Source: Lentzea tibetensis
GTDB lineage: Bacteria; Actinomycetota; Actinomycetes; Mycobacteriales; Pseudonocardiaceae
Reading direction: 5' to 3'
Assembly (NCBI RefSeq): GCF_007845675.1
Contig: NZ_VOBR01000003.1
Coordinates: 310,001 to 374,000 of the forward strand
DNA length: 64,000 bases
Part shown: in pieces, positions 46,101 through 53,713 of the stretch
How positions within the stretch are numbered: position 1 is the first letter of the stretch
Layout of the letters: every line of letters begins with the position of its first letter
The notes under the pieces: model-generated
Databases searched by the model: none
Told to the model about the DNA's origin: nothing
What the model saw: only the letters and a program-made list of their open reading frames with translations
Made by a program: the position numbers and the translations under genes

Positions 46101-46246
46101 ATGGCCGTGGCGGTGGCCAACAGGCCTCGCGGCTGGCGTGTTCGTGCGCGTGGCGGCGGATGTGGCGCTGCGGGTGTGGTGCTTGGCGTGTGGTGTGGCT
46201 GGGCGTGGGCGGGTTGGGTGGTGTCCGGGGTGCTTAGCATGGCGCG

Positions 46247-46981
46247 GTGAGCACGGTTGAGATCGGCGCCAGCACTGTGCTGCCTGCGTTGCGGGAGGCG
46301 GTCACGCTCACCACGGCCGATGGGTTGCGGTTGGTGGGTGAGCTTGCGTTGCCCGTGGGGCGGGAACCGCGGGCTACGTTGATCTGTTTGCACCCGTTGC
46401 CCACGTACGGCGGCATGATGGACTCGCACCTGCAGCGGAAGGCGGCGTGGCGGTTGCCCGCGTTGGCCGGGGTCGCGGTGTTGCGGTTCAACACGCGCGG
46501 CACGGGCAGTGCTGCCGGGTGCAGTGAGGGCGCGTTCGGGCATGCCGTGGGCGAGCGGCACGACGTGGCGGCGGCCGTTCAGTTCGCGGTGCGGCGCGGG
46601 TTGCCCGGCGTGTGGCTCGTCGGGTGGTCGTTCGGCACCGACCTCGCGCTGATGCACGGGTGTGAGCCCGCGGTGCGCGGGGCTGTGTTGATCTCACCTC
46701 CCTTGAAGTGGAGCACGCCTGAGCAGCGGCGCGCGTGGGCGGGCACGGACAAGCCCGTGGTCTGCCTGGTACCCGAGCTCGACGACTACCTCCGGCCCCA
46801 CGAGGTGCGGGAACGCCTCGGGGAGGACATCCCGCACGCCGTGGTGATCGACTTCCCCGGCGCCAAGCACCTCTTCGTCGGACGGGCCGACGAAGTGCTC
46901 GACGCGATCGTCACCACGGTGGTGCCGGAGGTGCCGACGCCGCTTCCGCGCCGGTGCAGGAGTGATCAGCTCAGCGGCTGA
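46247..46981 (+). CDS. Alpha/beta hydrolase
   Basis: This 244-residue protein (GTG start) has the fold core RATLICLHPLPTYGGMMDSHL, VLRFNTRGTGSAAG and the nucleophile elbow GWSFGTD (Ser). An acidic residue lies in LVPELDDYLRP and the His in FPGAKHLFVGRADEV. It resembles the dienelactone-hydrolase/serine-esterase type seen in bacteria as 'alpha/beta hydrolase, YghX-like'. The substrate is unknown. It begins right after the repeated region and overlaps the convergent acetyltransferase gene by 11 bases. Confidence 0.88.
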   Translation: MSTVEIGASTVLPALREAVTLTTADGLRLVGELALPVGREPRATLICLHPLPTYGGMMDSHLQRKAAWRLPALAGVAVLRFNTRGTGSAAGCSEGAFGHAVGERHDVAAAVQFAVRRGLPGVWLVGWSFGTDLALMHGCEPAVRGAVLISPPLKWSTPEQRRAWAGTDKPVVCLVPELDDYLRPHEVRERLGEDIPHAVVIDFPGAKHLFVGRADEVLDAIVTTVVPEVPTPLPRRCRSDQLSG

Positions 46982-47486
46982 ACGCCTCCTGGCGGCGGTA
47001 CACGGTGTCCGTGCCCAACTCGGTTTCGTGCGCACCGGTGCGCACGAAACCCAGCTTCTCAGCCACGCGCTGAGCAGGCTTGTTGAGCGGCTGCGTCACG
47101 ATCACCACCGGCCGGTCAGGGTGATCGCGCGAAGCCCGCTCGAGAGCCGCCCGGCCCATCTCCGGTGCGTAGCCCCTGCCCCAGGCGGCGGGGGAGAACC
47201 GGTAGAACAGGTTGAGCGTCTCCTCGCCCATCAGCTCGTGGATGCGCAGACCACCGAACCCGATCACCTCGCCGGTCTCGGCCAGCTCGATCGCCCAGTA
47301 GCTGACGCCGTCCGTCTGCCAGCTCCTGATCCATGTCTCGAGATAACCGGCGACCGTCGCCGCGTTCGGGGTACCCGCCGGGTTGAAGCGGTTCGTCTCG
47401 GGGTCGGCCATGATCCGGATGACGGCATCCAGATCGGTGGTCGAAACCGGTCTGAGCAGCAACCTTTCGGTGCGGGTTGTGGTCAT
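46971..47486 (-). CDS. GNAT-family N-acetyltransferase (RimJ-like)
   Basis: From ATG 47486 the 171-residue protein reads TERLLLRPVSTTDLDAVIRIM, IGFGGLRIHEL, LFYRFSPAAWGRGYAPEMGRAALE (acetyl-CoA pyrophosphate loop) and VVIVTQPLNKPAQRVAEKLGFVRTG. This is the RimJ/RimL-type subgroup that acetylates amino groups of proteins or small molecules. The acceptor is unknown. It is divergent from the next hydrolase with a 51-bp gap. Confidence 0.92.
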   Translation of the reverse strand: MTTTRTERLLLRPVSTTDLDAVIRIMADPETNRFNPAGTPNAATVAGYLETWIRSWQTDGVSYWAIELAETGEVIGFGGLRIHELMGEETLNLFYRFSPAAWGRGYAPEMGRAALERASRDHPDRPVVIVTQPLNKPAQRVAEKLGFVRTGAHETELGTDTVYRRQEAFSR

Positions 47487-47537
47487 GGGGTCACGGTACG
47501 ACGTGGGTCTGACAATTTCGCGGCAGTATTCACCGGC

Positions 47538-48221
47538 ATGGACCTGGTTCTGCTCCACGCGTTTCCCGTCGACTCCCGGATGTGGCCTGCCGAGCTCGGC
47601 GCCATCACCCCTGACCAGCGCGGACGAGATCGCGAACCCGACCTCGAGCTCATCGCGCGAGACGTGCTGGCCGATCTCGACGCGCGCGGGATCGAGCGGT
47701 TCGCGCTCGGCGGGTGCTCGATGGGCGGCTACGTCGCCATGGCGGTCCTGCGCATCGCGCCCGAACGCGTCGCACGCCTCGTGCTCGTCGACACGAAGGC
47801 GACCGCGGACACCGACGAGGCCAGGGCCAACCGCCTGACCATGGCGAAGAGGGTCGAAGAAGAAGGCACCGCGTGGCTGCCCGACGCGCTGCTGCCGAAC
47901 CTGCTCGGCCCGGACGCGTCGAACGGGGCCGGGGAGCTGGTCACGCGGATGATCGTGGAACAGCCCGCGCACGAGGTCGCGTGGGCTCAGCGCGCGATGG
48001 CCAGCCGCCCGGACTCGTCCGAGCTGCTCGCGAGGACCACGATCCCCGCGCTGGTGATCGTGGGGGAGCGCGACCAGCTCACGCCGCCGTCACTGGCCGC
48101 CGAGATGGCTGACCTGCTGCCGAACAGCACGTACGTCGAGATCCCCGGCGCCGGGCACCTCGTGCCGGTGGAAGCTCCCCGGACGTTCGCGAGCGCCGTC
48201 AGGCAGTGGTGTTCTGAGTGA
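47538..48221 (+). CDS. Alpha/beta fold hydrolase (short form)
   Basis: The 227-residue protein from ATG 47538 begins MDLVLLHAFPVDSRMWPAEL. It has the nucleophile elbow LGGCSMGGYVAMAVL (Ser), an acidic residue in VIVGERDQLTPP and the catalytic His in IPGAGHLVPVEAP. The segment between strand 4 and helix A is unusually short (ITPDQRGRDREPDLEL). It resembles 3-oxoadipate enol-lactonase/BioH-like esterases. The substrate is unknown. It overlaps the convergent coiled-coil gene by 23 bases. Confidence 0.9.
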   Translation: MDLVLLHAFPVDSRMWPAELGAITPDQRGRDREPDLELIARDVLADLDARGIERFALGGCSMGGYVAMAVLRIAPERVARLVLVDTKATADTDEARANRLTMAKRVEEEGTAWLPDALLPNLLGPDASNGAGELVTRMIVEQPAHEVAWAQRAMASRPDSSELLARTTIPALVIVGERDQLTPPSLAAEMADLLPNSTYVEIPGAGHLVPVEAPRTFASAVRQWCSE

Positions 48222-49278
48222 CCGGCTTCGCGACCTTGTCCGTGGGGCCTTCGACGGAACCGGGGTGAGCCGACTCCTTCTCCGCGTCCAGCGGGTCGAG
48301 CAGCGGCACGACGTCCTGCAACGCGCTCCGCACGCCGTGCAGCTGGTGCGACAGCCGGTTGCGCAGGTTGCGCAGCTGGTCGACCCGCTGCGTCGCCTGC
48401 GTGGTGCGCCGGTTCGCCTCGTCGGTGGCCTCGCGGACGAGGCGGTTCGCCGTGTCCGTCGCCTCCTGGACGCGCGCGGTCGCCTCGGTGATCGAGTCGT
48501 GCCTGCGCTTGTTGGCCTCTTCGGTCGCCTCGCGGACGCGCTGCTCGGCCTCGGCCTTCGACGTGGCCTGCTCCTGGGTGACGGCGGCACGGATGCGCGC
48601 GGCCTCCTCGGTCGCCTCGCGCAGCCTGCGCTCACCATCGGCCTTGGACGAGGCCTCCTGCGACGCCAGCGTGCTCATCGCCTCGGCGCGACGGGCCGCC
48701 ATCGCGATCTCGAAGTCCTCCTCGACGGTGATCCGCCGCTGCTCGGACTCCTCGGCGATCTTGCGCGCGCCCGACTCGGCGTCGCCGGTGATCTTCTCCG
48801 CCTCGGTGCGCGCCGTCTCCAGCACGTTGCGGTGCTCCGCCTCCATGGCGGTGCGGCGCTCGTCGAGCTCGGCGATCAGCTTCTCGTAGCGCTGCCGCAG
48901 CACGCTCGCGTCCGCCTCGGCCTTGGCGCGGATGTGCCCGCCCTCGGCCTCGGCGCGCGCCTTGATCTCGTTCGCCTCGTCCTGCGCGAGGCGCAGCATG
49001 CGCTGGAGGCGCTCGGAGAGCCCCTCCAGCGTCGTCGGCGGCAACGAGAGCCGCTCGACCTGGCCGCGCATCTCGGACATGTCCGAGCGCGCGGCCTCCA
49101 GCTGCCTGGTGAGGTCGTTGGTCTGGGACACCGCGGCATCGCGATCCGCGGCGAGGAGCCGCAGGTCGGAGTCGAGGCGTTCGAGGTGATCCTCGACCTG
49201 GGCGCGGTCGTAACCGCGCTTGACGATGTCGAAGCCGGATCCCAGTGGGACGAGGTCACGGTCGTCGGCGAGGCCCAT
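48199..49278 (-). CDS. DivIVA/Scy-like long coiled-coil protein
   Basis: The protein (359 aa from ATG 49278; GTG 49287 is possible) begins with a DivIVA-like N-terminus (PLGSGFDIVKRGYDRAQVEDHLERLDSDL in pattern). An almost unbroken coiled coil follows to about residue 320, rich in Ala, Glu, Arg with repeated REATEEA blocks, and then a short Pro/Thr tail. DivIVA and Scy-type proteins organise polar growth or septation in actinobacteria; shorter paralogues act in the cell envelope. A structural role at the membrane or pole is inferred. Confidence 0.82.
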   Translation of the reverse strand: MGLADDRDLVPLGSGFDIVKRGYDRAQVEDHLERLDSDLRLLAADRDAAVSQTNDLTRQLEAARSDMSEMRGQVERLSLPPTTLEGLSERLQRMLRLAQDEANEIKARAEAEGGHIRAKAEADASVLRQRYEKLIAELDERRTAMEAEHRNVLETARTEAEKITGDAESGARKIAEESEQRRITVEEDFEIAMAARRAEAMSTLASQEASSKADGERRLREATEEAARIRAAVTQEQATSKAEAEQRVREATEEANKRRHDSITEATARVQEATDTANRLVREATDEANRRTTQATQRVDQLRNLRNRLSHQLHGVRSALQDVVPLLDPLDAEKESAHPGSVEGPTDKVAKPVTQNTTA

Positions 49279-49314
49279 GACCCTCACGCTACCCGTTCCG
49301 GGAGGAAGGGAACG

Positions 49315-50628
49315 TCACACACCCCGGAAACGGTTGATAGCAGTGAGATGCGTCGCGCGCAGCTCGTGGTTCCGCACGCCGAGACCCTCCTGCGGCGCAA
49401 GGGTGAGCACGCCGACCTTGCCCTGGTGCGCGTTGCGGTGCACGTCGTGCGCGGCCTGCCCGGTTTCGTCCATTGAGTACACCTTGGACACTGTGGGGTG
49501 GATCTTTCCCTTGGCGATCAAGCGGTTCGCCTCCCACGCCTCGCGGTAGTTCGCGAAGTGCGAGCTGATGATGCTCTTGAGGTTCATCCACAGGTAGCGG
49601 TTGTCGTACTGGTGCATGTACCCCGACGTCGAGGCGCACGTGACGATCTTGCCGCCCTTGCGCGCGACGAACACGCTGGCGCCGAACGTCTCCCGGCCGG
49701 GGTGCTCGAACACGATGTCCGGGTCCTCACCGCCGGTCAGCTCGCGGATCTTGGCGCCGAACCGCTTCCACTCCTTGGGGTCCTGGTTGTTCTCGTCCTT
49801 CCAGAACTTGTACCCCTCGGCCGAACGGTCGATGATCAGCTCCGCGCCCATGCTGCGGACGATCTCCGCCTTCTCCGGCGAGGACACGACGCACACCGGC
49901 GTCGCGCCGCCGTTCAGCGCGAACTGCGTTGCGTACGAACCGAGTCCGCCGGACGCGCCCCAGATCAGGACCGTGTCGCCCTGCTTCATGTTGGCGCCGT
50001 TGGTCGAGACGAGCTGCCGGTAGGCGGTGGAGTTCACCAGGCCGGGCGACGCCGCTTCCTCCCACGTGAGGTGCTCGGGCATCGGCATCAGCTGGTTCGA
50101 CTTGACCAGCGCGACCTCGGCGAGGCCGCCGAAGTTCGTCTCGAAGCCCCAGATCCGCTGCGACGGGTCGAGCATCGTGTCGTTGTGGCCGTCCGGGGCC
50201 TCCAGCGGCACGTCCAGGCAGTGCGCGACGACCCGGTCGCCGGGCTTCCACGCGGTCACGCCCGGACCGGTGCGCAGCACGACGCCCGCCAGGTCGGAGC
50301 CGACGACGTGGTACGGCAGGTCGTGCTTGCCGCCGAGGCGCTTGAGGAAGCTGAACGTCGAGAGCGGCTCGAAGATCGAGGTCCAGACGGTGTTGTAGTT
50401 GATGGCGCTGGCCATCACGGCGACGAGTGCTTCACCGGGACCGAGCTCGGGCGTCGCGACCTCGTCGAGGTGCAGCGACTTGCGCGGATCCTTGTCCCTG
50501 GTCGCGAGGCCGTCGAACATCTCGGCCTCGTCCTTGTGCACGGTCACGCCCCGATAGCTCTCGGGTACGTCCAGGTGTGCGATCGCGTCGAGCTCATCAG
50601 CCAGGATCGCGTCAAGGATCTTCTGCAC
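49315..50628 (-). CDS. ccr: Crotonyl-CoA carboxylase/reductase
   Basis: This 437-residue MDR-family enzyme reductively carboxylates crotonyl-CoA to ethylmalonyl-CoA. Family-specific features are the long N-terminus (VPESYRGVTVHKDEAEMFDG), MASAINYNTVWTSIFEPLSTF, IWGFETNFGGLAEVALV, GDTVLIWGASGGLGSYATQFA (NADPH site) and IISSHFANYREAWEANRL. These contain the Asn, Phe-Glu and His residues known to hold CO2 in characterised homologues. The GTG at 50628 lies eight bases after AAGGAA. A TTACCGGCCAGTAA site lies 46 bases upstream. It feeds MeaA (21475). Confidence 0.96.
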   Translation of the reverse strand: MQKILDAILADELDAIAHLDVPESYRGVTVHKDEAEMFDGLATRDKDPRKSLHLDEVATPELGPGEALVAVMASAINYNTVWTSIFEPLSTFSFLKRLGGKHDLPYHVVGSDLAGVVLRTGPGVTAWKPGDRVVAHCLDVPLEAPDGHNDTMLDPSQRIWGFETNFGGLAEVALVKSNQLMPMPEHLTWEEAASPGLVNSTAYRQLVSTNGANMKQGDTVLIWGASGGLGSYATQFALNGGATPVCVVSSPEKAEIVRSMGAELIIDRSAEGYKFWKDENNQDPKEWKRFGAKIRELTGGEDPDIVFEHPGRETFGASVFVARKGGKIVTCASTSGYMHQYDNRYLWMNLKSIISSHFANYREAWEANRLIAKGKIHPTVSKVYSMDETGQAAHDVHRNAHQGKVGVLTLAPQEGLGVRNHELRATHLTAINRFRGV

Positions 50629-50673
50629 GGCGGCATTCCTTCCCAAGCTGGGATTGTCGCAGGTTGCCGGAGG

Positions 50674-50687
50674 TTACCGGCCAGTAA
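50674..50687. promoter_or_regulatory. Putative operator upstream of ccr
   Basis: TTACCGGCCAGTAA is an inverted repeat (TTAC-N6-GTAA), matching 13 of 14 bases of the site before meaA at 21431. A related half, GGTTGCCGG, precedes it. Confidence 0.6.
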
Positions 50688-50787
50688 ACGATCCAGAGGG
50701 CACCTTGTGAGGGATTCCACTTCTTGACCGGGCGGCCAATCAAGCGCACCATCGAATTGTCCGATTTGCAGGACGGAGGTACGGATC

Positions 50788-51150
50788 ATGACCAAGGCGT
50801 GGACCAGGTGGCAGGACTGGGCCGAGGTGGGCCTCGGGGTGCTGGTGCTGCTCGCTCCGCTGGTGGTGGACACGACGAACCCGGCGATGTGGACGATGAT
50901 CGTGCTCGGCGCGCTGATCGCCATCGACGGCCTGTTGTCGCTGGCCATGCCGGCGATGGTGTACGGCGAGTACGTCCAGCTGGTGCTGGGCGCCGCGCTG
51001 TTCATCTCACCGTGGGTGATGGGTTTCTCCGACATGACCGCCGCGTCGTGGGCGTGCTGGATCGGTGGTGTCCTCACCATCGCCGCGGGCGCTCTCGCGA
51101 TGCCCGCCGCGAACGCCGCCCATTCAGGGCTGGCGGCCGGATCTCACTGA
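50788..51150 (+). CDS. SPW-repeat membrane protein
   Basis: This 120-residue protein has four transmembrane helices in two similar halves: WAEVGLGVLVLLAPLV and YVQLVLGAALFISPWVMGF. Each carries the SPW-type (here AP-L / SPWVMGF) motif at the end of its first helix. The family is a small bacterial membrane protein of unknown function. It lies 56 bp upstream of the TetR gene on the same strand and may be co-regulated through the palindromes between them. Confidence 0.87.
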   Translation: MTKAWTRWQDWAEVGLGVLVLLAPLVVDTTNPAMWTMIVLGALIAIDGLLSLAMPAMVYGEYVQLVLGAALFISPWVMGFSDMTAASWACWIGGVLTIAAGALAMPAANAAHSGLAAGSH

Positions 51151-51157
51151 ATGCTGT

Positions 51158-51185
51158 GTGGGCCCACTGCGGTGTGGGCCCACAC
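51158..51185. promoter_or_regulatory. Two tandem palindromes upstream of TetR gene
   Basis: GTGGGCCCAC (51158-51167) and GTGTGGGCCCACAC (51172-51185) are perfect palindromes with centres 16 bp apart, close to one and a half helical turns. They end 21 bases before the regulator start. This is typical of an autoregulatory TetR operator pair. Confidence 0.6.
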
Positions 51186-51206
51186 ACCCCTGGCTAGGAG
51201 GAACCG

Positions 51207-51782
51207 GTGGACGATTCGGCCAGGGAGCGGATCCTCACCGCGGCCGAGGAGCTGTTCGCCGAGTCCGGGTTCGACGCCACGCCGACCTCGCGCATCGCCG
51301 AACGCGCGGGCGTGCCGAAGGGGCTCGTCCACTACTACTTCCGCCGCAAGCCCGACCTGCTCGCCGCGCTCGTCCAGCGGTTGCCGGACGGCACCGTCGA
51401 CCAGAAGCGGGTCGTGGTCGTCGGCGACATCGCGGAGAGCCTGCGCAGGCTGGTCGCCGCGCTCGACGCGCGCCTGAACGCCTCGCCGCTGCTCTCACAC
51501 CTGCTGTGGCGCGAGGCGGACACGCACAGCGCCGTCAAAGCCGCGCTGCACGACCGCTACCGCGCGGTCGCGGCGCAGATCCGGAACGTCATCCTCGCCG
51601 CGGGCGGCGCCGCCGTCGCCACGAAGGACGTCGACAGCGCGGCCGCGCTCGTGGCGCTCGCCGTCAGCTACCGGCACTCCGTCGCCCGGCTCGCCGAGGA
51701 CGACGACCGGATGGACCAGGAGCTCGAGTTCGTCGCGGACGCGCTCAGTGCGCGGCCGCGGCAGGCTCCACCAGTTCGATGA
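51207..51782 (+). CDS. TetR-family transcriptional regulator
   Basis: The GTG at 51207 follows AGGAGGA and gives 191 residues. The N-terminal domain is classic: ERILTAAEELFAESGFDATPTSRIAERAGVPKGLVHYYFRRKPDLL in pattern (helix-turn-helix). The C-terminal ligand domain has SPLLSHLLWREADTHSAVKAAL and is divergent. The inducer is unknown. It sits between the SPW protein and the convergent epimerase gene, which it overlaps by 38 bases. It is a neighbour of ccr, but its own palindromes differ from the NTAC-N6-GTAN sites, so it is not the obvious regulator of those. Confidence 0.92.
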   Translation: MDDSARERILTAAEELFAESGFDATPTSRIAERAGVPKGLVHYYFRRKPDLLAALVQRLPDGTVDQKRVVVVGDIAESLRRLVAALDARLNASPLLSHLLWREADTHSAVKAALHDRYRAVAAQIRNVILAAGGAAVATKDVDSAAALVALAVSYRHSVARLAEDDDRMDQELEFVADALSARPRQAPPVR

Positions 51783-52194
51783 GCACGCCGCCCGCGTCCT
51801 TCGGGTGCACGAAGTTCACCCGGCTGTTGGACGTGCCTCGCTTGGCCTGGTCGTACAGCAGCCGCAGGCCCTTGTTCCTCAGCGCGTCGGCGGCAGCGTC
51901 CACATCGGACACGCGGTAGGCGAGCTGCTGCAGTCCCGGCCCCGAGCGGCTGATGAACTTCGCGATCGTCGAGTCGGCGTTCAACGGCGCCAGCAGCTGG
52001 ATCATCGTGCTGCCGTGGGCTGAGCCGGGTGCGCGCAGCATGGCCTCGCGGACGCCCTGCTCCTCGTTCGTCTCCTCGTGCGCGACCTCGAGCCCGAAGT
52101 TGTCGCGGTAGAAGGCGATCGCCTCGTCCAGGTCGGGCACGGCGATGCCGACGTGGTCGATCCCGGTCACGAACCGGCGGAGTTCAGCGTCCAT
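51745..52194 (-). CDS. Methylmalonyl-CoA (ethylmalonyl-CoA) epimerase
   Basis: This 149-residue vicinal-oxygen-chelate protein begins with IDHVGIAVPDLDEAIAFYRDNFGLEVAHEE, the signature of methylmalonyl-CoA epimerases, with metal-binding His in IDHVGIA and a later Glu (LIELVEP). QQLAYRVSDVDAA and KDAGGVLIELVE complete the paired beta-alpha-beta modules. It converts (R)- and (S)- forms of methylmalonyl-CoA; homologues in the ethylmalonyl-CoA pathway also act on ethylmalonyl-CoA. It is divergent from the thiolase (123 bp) and overlaps the TetR gene. The matching M. tuberculosis gene lies next to fadA4. Confidence 0.93.
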   Translation of the reverse strand: MDAELRRFVTGIDHVGIAVPDLDEAIAFYRDNFGLEVAHEETNEEQGVREAMLRAPGSAHGSTMIQLLAPLNADSTIAKFISRSGPGLQQLAYRVSDVDAAADALRNKGLRLLYDQAKRGTSNSRVNFVHPKDAGGVLIELVEPAAAAH

Positions 52195-52250
52195 GCGGGG
52201 CAGCGTAGTTCCCTGATCGGTGCAGTGCCCTTGTGCGGGGTCTCACAGCC

Positions 52251-52264
52251 GTACCCGAAAGTAA
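52251..52264. promoter_or_regulatory. Putative operator upstream of thiolase
   Basis: GTACCCGAAAGTAA fits NTAC-N6-GTAA and agrees with the ccr site at 10 of 14 positions. It lies 53 bases before the thiolase start, in the space shared with the divergent epimerase gene. Confidence 0.35.
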
Positions 52265-52317
52265 CCGGGGGTATCGTGCGCTGTTAACGACCGTTCGCAA
52301 TCCTGCTGGAGGCCGCT

Positions 52318-53505
52318 GTGTCCGGTTCCGTCATCGTCGCCGGGGCACGTACCCCGATGGGCCGTCTCCTCGGCTCGCTGAAGGACTTCTCCGGCGCCCA
52401 GCTCGGTGGCGTCGCGATCAAGGCGGCGCTGGAACGTGCGGGCGTCTCGCCCGAGCAGGTGCAGTACGTGATCATGGGCCAGGTCCTCACGGCCGGCGCC
52501 GGCCAGATCCCCGCGCGCCAGGCCGCGGTCGCCGCGGGCATCCCGATGAGCGTGCCCGCGCTGACCATCAACAAGGTGTGCCTCTCCGGTGTCGACGCCA
52601 TCGCGCTCGCGGACCAGCTGATCCGCGCCGGTGAGTTCGACATCGTCGTGGCCGGCGGCCAGGAGTCGATGACCCAGGCGCCGCACCTGCTGCCCAAGTC
52701 GCGCAGCGGCTTCAAGTACGGCGACGTCTCGCTCGTCGACCACATGGCCTACGACGGCCTGTTCTGCGCGTTCGACCAGGTCGCGATGGGCTCGTCGACC
52801 GAGAAGTACAACACCCGCTACGGCCTGACCCGCGAGGAGCAGGACGCCTTCTCCGCGCGTTCGCACCAGCTCGCCGCGAAGGCCGCCGAGAGCGGCGTGT
52901 TCGCCGAGGAGATCGCGCCGGTCGCGATCCCGCAGCGCAAGGGCGACCCGGTGCTGTTCAGCACGGACGAGGGCGTGCGCGCCGACACCACGGTCGACAC
53001 CCTGGGCAAGCTGCGCCCCGCGTTCGCCTCCGACGGCACCATCACCGCCGGTTCGGCGTCGCAGATCTCCGACGGTGCCGCCGCTGTCGTCGTGATGAGC
53101 AAGGCGAAGGCCGAGGAGCTCGGCCTCGAGTGGCTGGCCGAGATCGGTGCGCACGGCGTCGTCGCCGGGCCGGACGCCAGCCTGCACGAGCAGCCTGCCA
53201 ACGCGATCAAGGCCGCGTGCGCCAAGGAGGGCATCTCGCCCGCCGACCTCGACCTGGTCGAGATCAACGAGGCGTTCGCCGCGGTCGGCATCGTGTCGAC
53301 GCGCCAGCTCGGCATCTCCGAGGACAAGGTCAACGTCAACGGCGGCGCCATCGCGCTCGGCCACCCGATCGGCATGTCCGGTGCGCGCATCGCGCTGCAC
53401 GCGGCGCTGGAGCTCAAGCGCCGCGGCGGCGGCGTCGCGGCGGTCGCGCTGTGCGGCGGTGGCGGCCAGGGCGACGCGCTGATCGTCCGGGTGCCGAAGG
53501 CCTGA
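52318..53505 (+). CDS. Acetyl-CoA C-acetyltransferase (FadA4-like thiolase)
   Basis: This 395-residue thiolase has the acyl-accepting Cys88 in INKVCLSG, the N-terminal [40 protein letters not shown] (His) and [12 protein letters not shown] (second catalytic Cys). It condenses two acetyl-CoA to acetoacetyl-CoA, or cleaves it. The start is GTG 52318 after CTGGAGG. The neighbours epimerase and meaB match the M. tuberculosis fadA4 neighbourhood and the ethylmalonyl-CoA pathway. Confidence 0.96.
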   Translation: MSGSVIVAGARTPMGRLLGSLKDFSGAQLGGVAIKAALERAGVSPEQVQYVIMGQVLTAGAGQIPARQAAVAAGIPMSVPALTINKVCLSGVDAIALADQLIRAGEFDIVVAGGQESMTQAPHLLPKSRSGFKYGDVSLVDHMAYDGLFCAFDQVAMGSSTEKYNTRYGLTREEQDAFSARSHQLAAKAAESGVFAEEIAPVAIPQRKGDPVLFSTDEGVRADTTVDTLGKLRPAFASDGTITAGSASQISDGAAAVVVMSKAKAEELGLEWLAEIGAHGVVAGPDASLHEQPANAIKAACAKEGISPADLDLVEINEAFAAVGIVSTRQLGISEDKVNVNGGAIALGHPIGMSGARIALHAALELKRRGGGVAAVALCGGGGQGDALIVRVPKA

Positions 53506-53514
53506 TTCTTGAAC

Positions 53515-53569
53515 TGCCGTCAGGGGCACTCCCGCAGCGCTGGACGCCGCAGGGGTGCCCCTAACGGCA
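53515..53569 (+). terminator. Large hairpin after thiolase
   Basis: TGCCGT..GGGGCAC pairs with GTGCCCC..ACGGCA (stems interrupted by a 2-base mismatch), extended inward by TCC/GGG pairs, around an AGCGCTGGACGCC loop. It sits nine bases after the thiolase stop. No T-run follows. It probably terminates or attenuates transcription before meaB. Confidence 0.6.
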
Positions 53570-53575
53570 TACTCG

Positions 53576-53695
53576 GCTGGATGCAGGGTGAGGGGCGTGC
53601 TGGCGCCGGCGTCCCCTCCGGGGGACCCCGCGGCGGGGTGGGGGAGGGCTGAGCTCCCCACTCCAATCGTCTCATCCAGCACCGACAATTTTCGG
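53576..53695. repeat. Intergenic GC-rich inverted-repeat element before meaB
   Basis: GCTGGATG (53576-53583) and CATCCAGC (53673-53680) bracket about 105 bp containing several GGGG/CCCC stems. GCACCGACAATTTTCGG follows directly. It shares the CACCGACARTT motif with the element at 35679-35780 and the hairpin at 36453-36473. Confidence 0.45.
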
Positions 53696-53713
53696 GGCCG
53701 AAGGGACGGGTTG

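Larger units (their letters stand above)
44713..46246. other. 1.5-kb non-coding, G/T-skewed repeated region
   Basis: No frame here has protein-like composition; the long ones are made of Arg, His, Pro, Ala and Thr or of Trp/Arg/Gly runs and alternate between frames. The plus strand is strongly G+T rich. Repeats include five GGCTGA units, an imperfect duplication of about 65 bp (45378-45444 and 45606-45667) and an exact 82-bp direct repeat (45847 and 46019). It lies between the AraC-type gene and a hydrolase gene, both of which look normal. The origin is unknown: a decayed gene expanded by slippage is one possibility. Confidence 0.6.

Noticed and set aside
45089-46657. Long minus-strand open frame (522 codons) over the repeated region and part of the hydrolase gene
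   Set aside because: Composition is Arg/His/Pro/Ala/Thr repeats without a recognisable domain, it overlaps an ordinary gene on the other strand, and long open frames on the reverse strand are expected in high-GC DNA.
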